Of a stretch of 64,000 nt of DNA, positions 7,633-16,726 are shown in pieces. Source of the DNA: Pseudoalteromonas marina (lineage in GTDB: Bacteria > Pseudomonadota > Gammaproteobacteria > Enterobacterales > Alteromonadaceae). Position 1 is the stretch's first letter; every line of letters starts with the position of its first letter. The translations under genes and the position numbers were made by a program. The DNA is taken from positions 124,001 through 188,000 of the forward strand of contig NZ_AHCB03000007.1 in the NCBI RefSeq assembly GCF_000238335.3. The letters are read 5' to 3'. Under the pieces are notes generated by a model. The model saw nothing but the letters and a program-made list of their open reading frames with translations. It was not told the DNA's origin and did not search any database.

Positions 7633-10407
7633 ATGCAGAGTAAATTCTCTTCGCCGGTAAAAGGGTTATTACCACTTTTTTTTATATTTAATATTGCAAT
7701 TACCGCTCTTGCTGTATTTGGTTACTCGTTCTACATCAAAAACGATACACAAACAGTTAAACCTGAGCCATCGGTAAATATTAAAACACTCGCATCTACA
7801 TTAAATCAGCCTATGATCGACGCGCTAACAATGTATGGCCAAGACAAGGTTAAGCAATTACTCGACTTAACATCCTCTTTAGATGATGAATTTGAATATA
7901 CTCTTTATCGTTTCAGCGCGACTTCTGATACACAACTCGTTTATAGCAATAGCGAGACCGCACCTGATTCCATCAAAATTACACAATATAATGAGAGCAC
8001 AGGTGTGTTGCATCATATTCTCTTACTTAACGATCAGCCAATTGGTGAGCTAATTATAAAACAAGAGTTAGCTCCACCACCATTAAGCATGCAAGACTCT
8101 CAGGTAATTGCATATGGCGTTGCAATCGCAACTGTTATTTCTTTATTTATCTTCGCGTTACTTTTTAACGTATACATTAATGGCCGTTTACGTAAAAGCA
8201 CTGACTCACTCTCGCAAGAACTTCAGGCTATTACAGAGCAAGGTAACTATAATAGTAATGTTAATGAACAGCTAGATATTGGTTTAGGCTCTGTAGCACA
8301 AAGTATAAATGTACTCCTTAAGCAAGTACAAACAGCCCTTAGCGATAACGAGTCGGTACAAAAAGAACTGAAAAAACTACAAAATGGTTTAGAGTCAGAG
8401 GTGCAAAACCGCACTATTGCACTCGAGAGAGAAACTTTAAAAGCACAAAGAGCTAGCGAAACTAAAACCACCTTTTTGGCTACTATGAGCCACGAAATCA
8501 GAACGCCTATGAATGGTGTTATTGGTACTATCGATTTGCTTCGTCAAACAGACCTTGATGGTGCTCAGCATCGCTTAAGTACTATTATTCGCGAATCAGC
8601 ATTCTCACTATTGAGTATTTTGGATGATATTTTAGATTTTTCTAAAATTGAAGCTGGTAAGCTCAACATAGACCCAATCCCTTTTTCAGTGAGCGATACC
8701 CTAGAAGAAGTAACTCGCGTTTTATCGTCGGTAGCTAAAAAACGAGAACTCGATTTAGAATTATCAATTGCGCCTGATATTCCAGTAAATCTAGTCGGTG
8801 ACAGCGTACGTGTGCGCCAAGTACTTTATAATTTATGCAGCAATGCAATTAAATTCACAAGCACTGATGAAAAAACCCAAGGCCATGTGAGAATTTCGGT
8901 TGAGGTTGCGCATAACACCGCCGACCATTTTACCTTGCGCTTTTGCGTAACCGATAACGGCAAAGGGATGACACAAGCTCAGCTAAGAGACATATTTAGC
9001 CCATTTGTTCAGGCTGAGAGTTCAATAACCAGAGAGTTTGGTGGCACAGGGTTAGGGCTTTCTATTTGTAAGAGTCTAACAGAGTTAATGTTAGGTACTA
9101 TTCATGTAAATAGCCATGCAGGTATTGGCAGTGAATTTACCGTTGAGCTGCCTTTTAGCACCTCTGGTAAAATAAAATATGCTCATAAAAATGCCTTAGA
9201 CGGCAAACCAATTATTGTTGTAAGTAACAACCTTCAACGCGAAAAAATAATGTACCGTTATTTATCGTTTATGGGTGCAAAAGTTATTTATGCGCACACA
9301 GAAAAAGAAATTGAACAACACCAAAACACAGAGGGTGCTATTTGGGTTGCTGACGGCATAGATAATATTGATGATATTAACTCTTTATTGAGGCGGTTAT
9401 TGTACTCACTCGAGGATTACAATCAGCAAGTAGTCGTATTAAGCAAACTAGATGAAGCGGCCATTAATCATAAAAACATATTTTACATAAATGCATCTCC
9501 GCTTTGTAAGTCCAACTTTATGCTTTCTATTTTGGTTGCAGCAGGCTTACATCAACCAAAACAAATTAAAAAAGCAAAATCGCTAAATAACTATTTAAAT
9601 ATTGAGCAAGCTCGAGAATCAAATAAATTAATTTTGCTTGTTGAAGACAACCTTCTAAACCAGCAAGTTTTAACTGACCAATTGCATATATTGGGGTATG
9701 GCGTAGAGGTTGCCAACAATGGCGAAGAAGGCCTAGATATGTGGAGAAAGAATAATTTCTCACTTATTTTAACCGATCTACACATGCCAAAAATGTCGGG
9801 ATACGACATGGTTGAAAAAATTCGTAACGAAGCTGAATTACTAGAAGCTATAGACGCACAACCTTATATAGTTGCAGTTACCGCTAACGCTCTCAAAGGT
9901 GAAAAAGAACGCTGTTTAGCAGTAGGTATTAATGACTTTATTACAAAGCCTATAGAACTCAATGCGCTTGAAGATACTTTAAAACGCTGGAGCGACAAGC
10001 AAGCTCCTAAGCAAGCGCTAGCTCCTCAACAAAACACTGCCTTGCCAATAGATATGGATGCAGTCGCCAAATACGTAAATGGCGATAAAGCAAAACAACT
10101 TCGCTTTTTCAAAATGTATTTAGAGCAAAGTCAAAGTTTAATTAAATCAATAAATTCAGGCGTTATGGTTAACGACCTAGCAGAAATAATTGAGGGTTGT
10201 CATCAACTCAGATCTATTTCTAAAACCATTGGGGCAGAAACAGTTGGTAAGCTTGCCGGCGCATTTGAAGATAAATGCAAAGCGGGCGAACTAACAACTG
10301 ATGAATTAATTGATTTACGCGACCAGTTAGAAATTGAATATTCTAAAGCGGCTCAGTTTTTAAAAGAGCAAGTTAGAAAGGCTGAGGAAGAAAACGAAGA
10401 GTTTTAG
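7633..10407 (+). CDS. Hybrid sensor histidine kinase/response regulator with Hpt domain
   Basis: About 924 aa. Two membrane helices (near residues 12-32 and 160-185) bracket a periplasmic sensor region and are followed by a linker/coiled coil. HisKA has its phospho-accepting His at about 287 (ATMSHEIRTPMNG), then HATPase_c (NLCSNAIKFT, GGTGLGLSI). A degenerate receiver-like stretch precedes a true REC domain with Asp about 715 (LTDLHMPKMSG). A C-terminal Hpt domain has His about 857 (CHQLRSISKTIG). The layout is that of BarA-type phosphorelay kinases, but no cognate regulator gene is adjacent. I chose the ATG at 7633 because GGGAA lies 6 nt upstream; an in-frame ATG at 7564 has a poorer site. 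Confidence 0.9.
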   Translation: MQSKFSSPVKGLLPLFFIFNIAITALAVFGYSFYIKNDTQTVKPEPSVNIKTLASTLNQPMIDALTMYGQDKVKQLLDLTSSLDDEFEYTLYRFSATSDTQLVYSNSETAPDSIKITQYNESTGVLHHILLLNDQPIGELIIKQELAPPPLSMQDSQVIAYGVAIATVISLFIFALLFNVYINGRLRKSTDSLSQELQAITEQGNYNSNVNEQLDIGLGSVAQSINVLLKQVQTALSDNESVQKELKKLQNGLESEVQNRTIALERETLKAQRASETKTTFLATMSHEIRTPMNGVIGTIDLLRQTDLDGAQHRLSTIIRESAFSLLSILDDILDFSKIEAGKLNIDPIPFSVSDTLEEVTRVLSSVAKKRELDLELSIAPDIPVNLVGDSVRVRQVLYNLCSNAIKFTSTDEKTQGHVRISVEVAHNTADHFTLRFCVTDNGKGMTQAQLRDIFSPFVQAESSITREFGGTGLGLSICKSLTELMLGTIHVNSHAGIGSEFTVELPFSTSGKIKYAHKNALDGKPIIVVSNNLQREKIMYRYLSFMGAKVIYAHTEKEIEQHQNTEGAIWVADGIDNIDDINSLLRRLLYSLEDYNQQVVVLSKLDEAAINHKNIFYINASPLCKSNFMLSILVAAGLHQPKQIKKAKSLNNYLNIEQARESNKLILLVEDNLLNQQVLTDQLHILGYGVEVANNGEEGLDMWRKNNFSLILTDLHMPKMSGYDMVEKIRNEAELLEAIDAQPYIVAVTANALKGEKERCLAVGINDFITKPIELNALEDTLKRWSDKQAPKQALAPQQNTALPIDMDAVAKYVNGDKAKQLRFFKMYLEQSQSLIKSINSGVMVNDLAEIIEGCHQLRSISKTIGAETVGKLAGAFEDKCKAGELTTDELIDLRDQLEIEYSKAAQFLKEQVRKAEEENEEF

Positions 10408-10433
10408 CACTTAATAGCTAAATAATTAGCAAT

Positions 10434-10460
10434 AAAAAAGGGGCTTTTAGCCCCTTTTTT
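10434..10460. terminator. Bidirectional intrinsic terminator
   Basis: A-run, GGGGCT-TTT-AGCCCC, T-run. It lies between the convergent hybrid kinase and yggX genes and can serve both strands. Confidence 0.9.
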
Positions 10461-10470
10461 AATAAGTTAT

Positions 10471-10743
10471 TTATTTTTCTGGCGGTCTATAGCCTTCAAT
10501 TTCTACGTCTTTACCTTCAAACAGAAAGCCAACCATTTGTTCTTCTAAAAATGTACGATGCTCTGGATCCATCATATTTAAATGCTTTTCGTTAATTAGC
10601 ATAGTTTGTTTATGTTGCCATTGAGCAAAAGCTTCTTTAGAGATGTTATTAAAGATCTTTTCACCAAGCTCACCCGGGTAAAGTTGAAAACCAAGGCCTT
10701 CGGCTTCTTTTTGTAACTTTTGACAAAATACAGTACGTGCCAT
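10471..10743 (-). CDS. yggX: Fe(2+)-trafficking protein YggX
   Basis: 90 aa, the usual length. It starts [17 protein letters not shown] with the conserved Cys-7 region, and carries the [22 protein letters not shown] and [13 protein letters not shown] motifs of the family. YggX is a small cytoplasmic protein linked to iron handling and protection of Fe-S clusters from oxidation (family knowledge). It lies 34 bp downstream of mutY, as in E. coli, and MutY is itself an Fe-S enzyme, so the pairing makes sense. Confidence 0.97.
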   Translation of the reverse strand: MARTVFCQKLQKEAEGLGFQLYPGELGEKIFNNISKEAFAQWQHKQTMLINEKHLNMMDPEHRTFLEEQMVGFLFEGKDVEIEGYRPPEK

Positions 10744-10777
10744 AATTAATTTCTCTTAAGCGTTAAATGCAAACAGT

Positions 10778-11839
10778 TTAACCTATTGGTGCAATTTGTT
10801 TAACCAACTTTTTAGTTGGTGCAGCCAAACCCACTTCTACTGATTGATCTAGCGGGTACCAAACTAGCTGCCGTTCGTTAATCACATCCGGGATTTGTTT
10901 AAGATTTAATATATGTGGGTTAATAGTCAGCTCAAAGTGAGAAAATACATGGGTGAATGGTACCAATGGCTCAAGTTCTGATTTAAAGCCATGTTGAACT
11001 AAAAAGTCATCTAGCTGTTTACGCTCAGCAAACTCAAAAAAACCAAACAATCCCCCCCAAATACCAGAGCTAGGGCGTTTTTCCATAAGGACCTTATCGT
11101 CACATTTTATAATTAGCTGATGACAGCTTTTTTTAGGCACTACTTTTTTTGGCTTCGAATGAGGAAATTCTTTAACCTTACTAGCATTAAACGCACCGCA
11201 GCGGCTGTTTAACGGGCACGGCTCACAATCAAAGCGGCTACGTGAACATAAGCTTGCACCTAAATCCATCATAGCTTGGTTGAATTCAGTCACATTATTT
11301 TTAGGTGTTAATTGCGACGATAAATGCCAAAGCTGGTTTTCTACTTTTTTTACCCCATACCAGCCCTCCACCATAAAATAGCGTGCCAATACTCGCTTTA
11401 CATTACCATCTAAAATGGGGTGATGCTGGCCAAGCGACAATGACAATACAGCCCCTGCTGTAGAACGCCCTATACCGGGCAAGTCCATAACTTCCTCAAG
11501 CGTTTGAGGAAACAGCCCGTTGTATTTATCGCGAACTATCTTTGCTGTTTTATGAAGGTTTCGCGCGCGGGCGTAATAACCTAAACCAGTCCAGTGGTGA
11601 AGAACCTGATCTTCTTCGGCATTCGCCAAAGCGATAATATCAGGAAAGCTTTTCATAAATTTTTCAAAGTATGGGATCACAGTAACAACTTGAGTTTGCT
11701 GGAGCATAACCTCAGAAACCCACACTTTATAAGGTGTTTTACCCAATTGCCACGGCAGTGTTTTTCTGCCATGAAGGTGATACCAATCAACTACTTGCTT
11801 TGAAAACCAGTGAGACTGCTCTTTATTTAAGTCCAACAT
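10778..11839 (-). CDS. mutY: Adenine DNA glycosylase MutY
   Basis: 353 aa, matching the family (E. coli 350). It removes adenine mispaired with 8-oxoguanine. The helix-hairpin-helix motif is [18 protein letters not shown], with the catalytic Asp region downstream ([15 protein letters not shown]). The [4Fe-4S] ligands follow the expected C-x6-C-x2-C-x5-C spacing ([17 protein letters not shown]). A C-terminal NUDIX-like 8-oxoG recognition domain completes the protein. It is transcribed with yggX and divergently from trmB. Confidence 0.97.
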   Translation of the reverse strand: MLDLNKEQSHWFSKQVVDWYHLHGRKTLPWQLGKTPYKVWVSEVMLQQTQVVTVIPYFEKFMKSFPDIIALANAEEDQVLHHWTGLGYYARARNLHKTAKIVRDKYNGLFPQTLEEVMDLPGIGRSTAGAVLSLSLGQHHPILDGNVKRVLARYFMVEGWYGVKKVENQLWHLSSQLTPKNNVTEFNQAMMDLGASLCSRSRFDCEPCPLNSRCGAFNASKVKEFPHSKPKKVVPKKSCHQLIIKCDDKVLMEKRPSSGIWGGLFGFFEFAERKQLDDFLVQHGFKSELEPLVPFTHVFSHFELTINPHILNLKQIPDVINERQLVWYPLDQSVEVGLAAPTKKLVKQIAPIG

Positions 11840-12001
11840 ATTATACTTTTACTCATTCTCAATGGCGGGTCAGTCTATTGCAGTGAGTAAAAAGATCAAG
11901 CTATAGAGGCTGTAAAACCAGCTAATACTTGTGATTGAGGCCATCGTCAGGGATAATATGCAACCATTTTTAAACACATTGTTTTGTCAGGCCAATTAGA
12001 T

Positions 12002-12727
12002 ATGAGTGAATCAAGCAATACCAACCTAGAGCAAGCTAAGCAAGAAGGTAAATACATCCGCACCATTCGCAGTTTTGTAAAACGCGAAGGTCGATTAACC
12101 AAAGGCCAAGCCGCTGCAATCGAAAAATGCTGGCCAACAATGGGCTTAGAGCATAAAAACGGCATGCTTGATTTAAGCCAAGTATTCGGCAACAACAATG
12201 ATGTAGTCCTAGAAATAGGCTTTGGTATGGGCAAGTCGCTTGTCGAAATGGCTAAAAATGCTCCACACCTAAACTTTATTGGTATTGAAGTACACCGCCC
12301 TGGCGTTGGTGCATGTTTAATGGATGCCGACGAAGCGGGCGTAACTAATTTACGCGTGTTTGAACACGATGCTGTAGAAGTGCTTGCTGATTGCTTAAGC
12401 GATGAAAGCCTAACTACATTGCAATTATTCTTCCCAGATCCATGGCACAAAAAGCGCCACCATAAACGCCGTATTGTACAAACTGAATTTGCTGAAAAGC
12501 TTCGCTCAAAATTAAAAATAGGCGGTGTTTTTCATATGGCTACTGATTGGGAGAACTACGCAGAACATATGCTAGAAGTAATGCAAGCGGCTCCGGGTTA
12601 TAAAAACCAATCAGAAACAAACGACTACGTACCTCGCCCTGATTTACGCCCTCTTACCAAGTTTGAGCAACGCGGCCACCGATTAGGTCACGGCGTTTGG
12701 GACTTAATGTTTGAGCGCACCAAGTAA
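12002..12727 (+). CDS. trmB: tRNA (guanine-N7)-methyltransferase TrmB
   Basis: 241 aa from the ATG at 12002, close to the E. coli enzyme's 239. It methylates G46 of tRNAs using SAM. The SAM-binding motif is [13 protein letters not shown] and the family signature [15 protein letters not shown] is intact. An in-frame TTG at 11984 would add six residues, but AGG at 11989-11991 fits the ATG better. It is divergent from mutY and 45 bp upstream of rsmC. Confidence 0.96.
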   Translation: MSESSNTNLEQAKQEGKYIRTIRSFVKREGRLTKGQAAAIEKCWPTMGLEHKNGMLDLSQVFGNNNDVVLEIGFGMGKSLVEMAKNAPHLNFIGIEVHRPGVGACLMDADEAGVTNLRVFEHDAVEVLADCLSDESLTTLQLFFPDPWHKKRHHKRRIVQTEFAEKLRSKLKIGGVFHMATDWENYAEHMLEVMQAAPGYKNQSETNDYVPRPDLRPLTKFEQRGHRLGHGVWDLMFERTK

Positions 12728-12772
12728 TTACACTTTTATATTAATTTAACACTTAGTAAGGCAAAGCCATTT

Positions 12773-13798
12773 ATGAGCGTATTAACCAACCCAAGTTTAC
12801 TGTTACTTCGAAATAGCGAGGCATTAACGGGTAAATCTATATTGGTGGTCAACTTTGTTCAAGATGGCTTTTTAGCTGAGCTTAAAACGCTGAATCCAAA
12901 TAGCAAAATTACAGCGTTTAGCTATAACCATGCTAATGGTGAATTTGCTAAAAACACTCATGGCGTTGATGTGAGCGTTAACCACACCATTACCGGTAGC
13001 GACTATGACTTAGTTATTCTTTATTACCCTAAGTCAAAACCAGAATTGCTAATGGCGCTTGATAATATACGCGCGGTAATAACAAGCGATGCCGAGTTAT
13101 TAGTGGTTGGCGAAAATAAGAGTGGTGTTAAATCGATTGAAAAACAATTAGCAGGCAAAGCTCAATATAGTAATAAGATTGATTCGGCTAAACACTGCGT
13201 ACTTTACTCATTTTCTCAAATTGAGCTTAATGCGCAATTTGATATTAGCCATTACCATAAAACATTTACCGTTAGTATTGCCGATACATCATTTTCAGCT
13301 ATCAGCGTACCTGGCGTGTTTAACCATGGCTGTTTAGACGCTGGTACCAAAATGCTACTCGAAAATGCCCCTTCAACCAAACAAGGTAAAGTACTCGACT
13401 TTGGTTGCGGTGCTGGCTTAATTGCGACCTTTCTGGGTTTAAAAAATACAGCTCTTGAATTTGTATGTAGTGACGTAAGCGCACTTGCAACCTATGCAAC
13501 AACTCAAACTTTAAAGTTAAACGGGGTAACTGGTGAGGCAATTCTCAGTGATGGCCTTAAAAATATTAGTGGTAAGTTTGATTTAATAGTGAGCAACCCG
13601 CCGTTTCACACAGGAATTGCAACAGACTACAGCGTTGCTGAAACGTTTTTAGCTAACGCAAAACAACATTTAACTAAAAACGGAAAACTAACCATTGTGG
13701 CAAACAGCTTTTTAAAATATCCGCCAATTTTAGAAACACAATTTGAAACTTATCAAACTGTTTTCAAAAACAATAAATTTGCCGTTTATAGTAGCTAA
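12773..13798 (+). CDS. rsmC: 16S rRNA (guanine-1207-N2)-methyltransferase RsmC
   Basis: 341 aa, with the duplicated methyltransferase fold of RsmC. The N-terminal half is a degenerate, substrate-binding copy; the C-terminal half has the SAM motif VLDFGCGAGLIATFLG and the catalytic NPPFHTG. It modifies G1207 of 16S rRNA in the 30S subunit (family knowledge). It follows trmB closely, pairing two RNA methyltransferases. Confidence 0.94.
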   Translation: MSVLTNPSLLLLRNSEALTGKSILVVNFVQDGFLAELKTLNPNSKITAFSYNHANGEFAKNTHGVDVSVNHTITGSDYDLVILYYPKSKPELLMALDNIRAVITSDAELLVVGENKSGVKSIEKQLAGKAQYSNKIDSAKHCVLYSFSQIELNAQFDISHYHKTFTVSIADTSFSAISVPGVFNHGCLDAGTKMLLENAPSTKQGKVLDFGCGAGLIATFLGLKNTALEFVCSDVSALATYATTQTLKLNGVTGEAILSDGLKNISGKFDLIVSNPPFHTGIATDYSVAETFLANAKQHLTKNGKLTIVANSFLKYPPILETQFETYQTVFKNNKFAVYSS

Positions 13799-13811
13799 AT
13801 TTTTTATATTT

Positions 13812-13840
13812 TAAGTTGAGCATTCTGCGTGCTCAACTTA
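13812..13840. other. Perfect 10-bp inverted repeat after rsmC
   Basis: TAAGTTGAGC, a 9-nt loop, then GCTCAACTTA. It probably ends the rsmC transcript, but there is no proper T-tract after the stem, so I do not call it an intrinsic terminator. Confidence 0.5.
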
Positions 13841-13945
13841 GCAATAAAATATTTCCTATTATTTTTATTTTTTTGCACCACAGTGTTTCTTCTTTGCTAG
13901 ACTAATAAAATAATAAAACTCAATGACTCAGGCGACACTCAAATA

Positions 13946-15550
13946 ATGCCTAGAAAAGTTCATCAAAGCAGTATTCGTAAAGCACTCATAAATCTAATAA
14001 TGCTTATAACTGCTATTTGCTTGTCATTATCGATTTCTATATCAACTTATTTAAGTGTTAAAGAACAAAAACAATTAATAGTGAGTAAGCTCGTTATTTT
14101 GGCGGAAATAGTTGCTTTTGACGCTGGAAAATCAGTTTTTGAAGATGACAGAAAAACAGAAGAGAAACGCCTTAAATACTTTGAAAAAACTCCTTTAGTT
14201 AAAAACATACATGTATATTCTATTGAGCAAGCATCTCAAAAACCTGTTTTTTTTATAAGTTTTAATGCAAAAAAAACGCCACCAGTCCCCCTTCGAACCG
14301 ACAGCATTGAAGAACTAAAAACACCACGTATAACCCACGAAGATATCGAACTAATAAAGCCAATTTTTCATAATGAAAAGGTTGTTGGTCATGTATACAT
14401 GCGTGGAAGTCTTGAAAGCTTAGACGATTATATAAAACAAAAAATAGTTGTAGATATCTTACTGACTTTACTAATACTTGTTGTTGTGTATTTTATCGCA
14501 ATAAATGTTCAAAAAAGAATAGCTCGACCGATAGAGCGGCTTAGCATGCTATTACAAGACGTATCAAAAAATCATAACTACGATGTACGCGCACCAGTAA
14601 CCGACGTAAAAGAAATATCAGCGCTTTCTAACAGTTTAAATATCATGCTTACACGCACCCAAAAACAATTGACTCGCCATGAAAAAGACAAAGAAGAAAT
14701 TAAACAGCTTAACCAAGGGCTAGAAGAAAAAGTAAACCAACGAACCATAGCCCTTCGAGAGGCAAATCAGGAGTTATTATCAACCCTTGAGCGTATGCAT
14801 CAGTATCAAACGCAGATTGTTGAAAATGAAAAAATGGCATCGCTTGGTCAAATGGTTGCCGGTGTTGCACATGAAGTTAACACACCAATAGGCCTTGGTA
14901 TTACAAGCTCTACTTTGCTGCGCGATAAGTTAGCCGATTTACAAATTAGCTTTGATGATAAAAAACTGACTTCAAATCAATTAAAACGCTTTATTGACGA
15001 CGGTATTGAAAACCTAGATTTGATTTACCGTAACTTAAACCGTGCAGCCGACTTAATTTCAACCTTTAAAAAGGTAGCGGTTATTCAAGATGATGACGTA
15101 ACTACATACATTAATATTCATAAGTTAATAACAGATGTTTTGACATCAATAAGCTCAGAGCTTGAAGAGAAAAAACCGGTTATAAACATAAATTGTGCAA
15201 CCGATTTAACCGTAGAAAGCAAGTCAGAACCATTACAACAAGTACTTATACAACTAATAACAAACTCACTACTACACGGGTTCGTTGGTAATGAAAATAA
15301 TGAAATACAATTTGATGTAGAGTTAACAGGAAAAAAACTCACTATTATTTACAGCGATAACGGCCAAGGCGTAGATAAAAAAATTAAACACAGAATATTC
15401 GACCCATTTGTAACCTCAAAAAGAGGACAAGGGGCAAGTGGCTTAGGCATGCACTTAGTTTACAATTTAGTAACCCAAGCTTTAGGCGGCCATATATTAA
15501 TTGATTTAGAAAAAAAACGCGGTGCGCGATTCATCATAACCATCCCTTAA
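13946..15550 (+). CDS. Membrane sensor histidine kinase (CHASE8-like sensor, HAMP)
   Basis: 534 aa. The protein has an N-terminal helix (residues about 14-35), a periplasmic segment resembling CHASE8 (SKLVILAEIVAFDAGKSVFEDD), a second helix (169-187), HAMP, and a coiled coil (LNQGLEEKVNQRTIALREAN). The H-box has His 309 (AGVAHEVNTPIG), the N-box is LITNSLLHGF, and the G-boxes are DNGQGV and GASGLGMHLV. The VNTPxG H-box marks a family of kinases that often act on detached response regulators. No regulator gene is coupled; arcA, 452 bp downstream, has its own promoter and its own sensor nearby. The signal is unknown. Confidence 0.88.
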   Translation: MPRKVHQSSIRKALINLIMLITAICLSLSISISTYLSVKEQKQLIVSKLVILAEIVAFDAGKSVFEDDRKTEEKRLKYFEKTPLVKNIHVYSIEQASQKPVFFISFNAKKTPPVPLRTDSIEELKTPRITHEDIELIKPIFHNEKVVGHVYMRGSLESLDDYIKQKIVVDILLTLLILVVVYFIAINVQKRIARPIERLSMLLQDVSKNHNYDVRAPVTDVKEISALSNSLNIMLTRTQKQLTRHEKDKEEIKQLNQGLEEKVNQRTIALREANQELLSTLERMHQYQTQIVENEKMASLGQMVAGVAHEVNTPIGLGITSSTLLRDKLADLQISFDDKKLTSNQLKRFIDDGIENLDLIYRNLNRAADLISTFKKVAVIQDDDVTTYINIHKLITDVLTSISSELEEKKPVININCATDLTVESKSEPLQQVLIQLITNSLLHGFVGNENNEIQFDVELTGKKLTIIYSDNGQGVDKKIKHRIFDPFVTSKRGQGASGLGMHLVYNLVTQALGGHILIDLEKKRGARFIITIP

Positions 15551-15903
15551 AAGTGAAGTAACCAAACACATATATTTACTTGTATTCCTTGAATTACTAC
15601 TTATTGACCCTATTTATGCTTCATGTGGTAAACAAGTGTAATAGTTATCGTTTATATAGCGCAATTTTTTGAACTTTATTACTTTTGCGATATCACATAC
15701 ATTGATGAAAGATTAGATAGTGATATAATTTAACTTTGAATTAGTCTGATTATTTAACAGCTTTGCGTAGTCAGCCGGTCCATAAATTATCAAAGTAAAT
15801 GAACTTCATACGTGTATTGATCGATTTAACAGTAGTTTTTGCACGGGCTTTTTGAGCAAACTTTGAACTCTTACTGTTTTATTTTTATCCAACTTGTTTT
15901 TTC
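15551..15903. other. Long AT-rich leader region upstream of arcA
   Basis: Gene-free region between the histidine kinase and the arcA promoter. It is AT-rich with several poly-T stretches and no convincing ORF or RNA gene. A TTGAT half-site near 15816 is not a full FNR box. The length suggests additional upstream promoters or regulator sites that I cannot define. Confidence 0.5.
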
Positions 15904-15932
15904 TTGTTAACAATTGGATATAATCCTATAAT
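15904..15932 (+). promoter_or_regulatory. Predicted sigma-70 promoter of arcA
   Basis: TTGTTA (15904-15909), a 17-bp spacer and a perfect TATAAT (15927-15932), about 70 nt before the arcA ATG. A second TATAAT-like box overlaps the spacer. Confidence 0.65.
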
Positions 15933-16002
15933 CTCTAGTAGTCGGATTTATACTAAATACCGATTTTTTGTAAATAAAATATTCCAAAAAGGTTAATTAA
16001 TA

Positions 16003-16719
16003 ATGCAAACGCCAGTCATTCTAATCGTAGAGGATGAAGACGTAACTCGACTAAACCTCGTTAGTTTATTTGAAGCTGAAGGTTACAAAGTTATTGAAGC
16101 CATTGATGGCGATGACATGCATGACAAGCTTACAAATAACGACGACGTTAATCTCGTAGTTATGGATATCAATCTTCCAGGCAAAAACGGCCTTATATTA
16201 GCCCGTGAATTACGCCAAAAACGCAAAGTAGGCCTTATCTTCTTAACAGGTCGTGATAACGATGTTGATCGTATTTTAGGGCTTGAAATTGGCGCTGATG
16301 ATTACATTACTAAACCATTTAACCCTCGTGAATTGACTATTAGAGCGCGTAACCTTATTACACGTACTGGCCTAAGCGATGATGAATCAGCACTTGAAAC
16401 TAATGGTGTTATTACATTTAACGGTTGGGAATTAGACGAAAATAGCCGCTGTTTAACATCTCCTAATGGCGATGCTAAGCGCTTGCCTAAAGGTGAGTAC
16501 AGAGCACTGAGATTAATGCTTGATTCTCCAGGTCGTATTTTTAGCCGTGAACAACTAATTAAACATATGACAGGCCGTGAGCTACGTGCAAACGACCGTA
16601 CTGTTGATGTAACTATTCGCCGTATTCGTAAGCATTTTGAAAGCGATAATTCTACATCAGAGCTTATCAGCACCATTCATGGTGAAGGCTACCGCTTTAT
16701 TGGTAAAATCGACAGCTAA
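16003..16719 (+). CDS. arcA: Aerobic respiration control response regulator ArcA
   Basis: 238 aa, the ArcA length. The receiver domain (1-120) has acidic pocket EDED, phospho-acceptor Asp 55 ([11 protein letters not shown]) and Lys in [16 protein letters not shown], nearly identical to E. coli ArcA. An OmpR/PhoB winged helix (about 135-235) contains [14 protein letters not shown]. Phosphorylated ArcA represses aerobic metabolism genes at low oxygen (established in E. coli). It lies tail to tail with arcB, separated by only 7 bp. Confidence 0.98.
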   Translation: MQTPVILIVEDEDVTRLNLVSLFEAEGYKVIEAIDGDDMHDKLTNNDDVNLVVMDINLPGKNGLILARELRQKRKVGLIFLTGRDNDVDRILGLEIGADDYITKPFNPRELTIRARNLITRTGLSDDESALETNGVITFNGWELDENSRCLTSPNGDAKRLPKGEYRALRLMLDSPGRIFSREQLIKHMTGRELRANDRTVDVTIRRIRKHFESDNSTSELISTIHGEGYRFIGKIDS

Positions 16720-16726
16720 TTAGCGT

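Noticed and set aside
15810..15830. Possible FNR/CRP site upstream of arcA
   Set aside because: Only a TTGAT half-site is present; the partner half does not match ATCAA.
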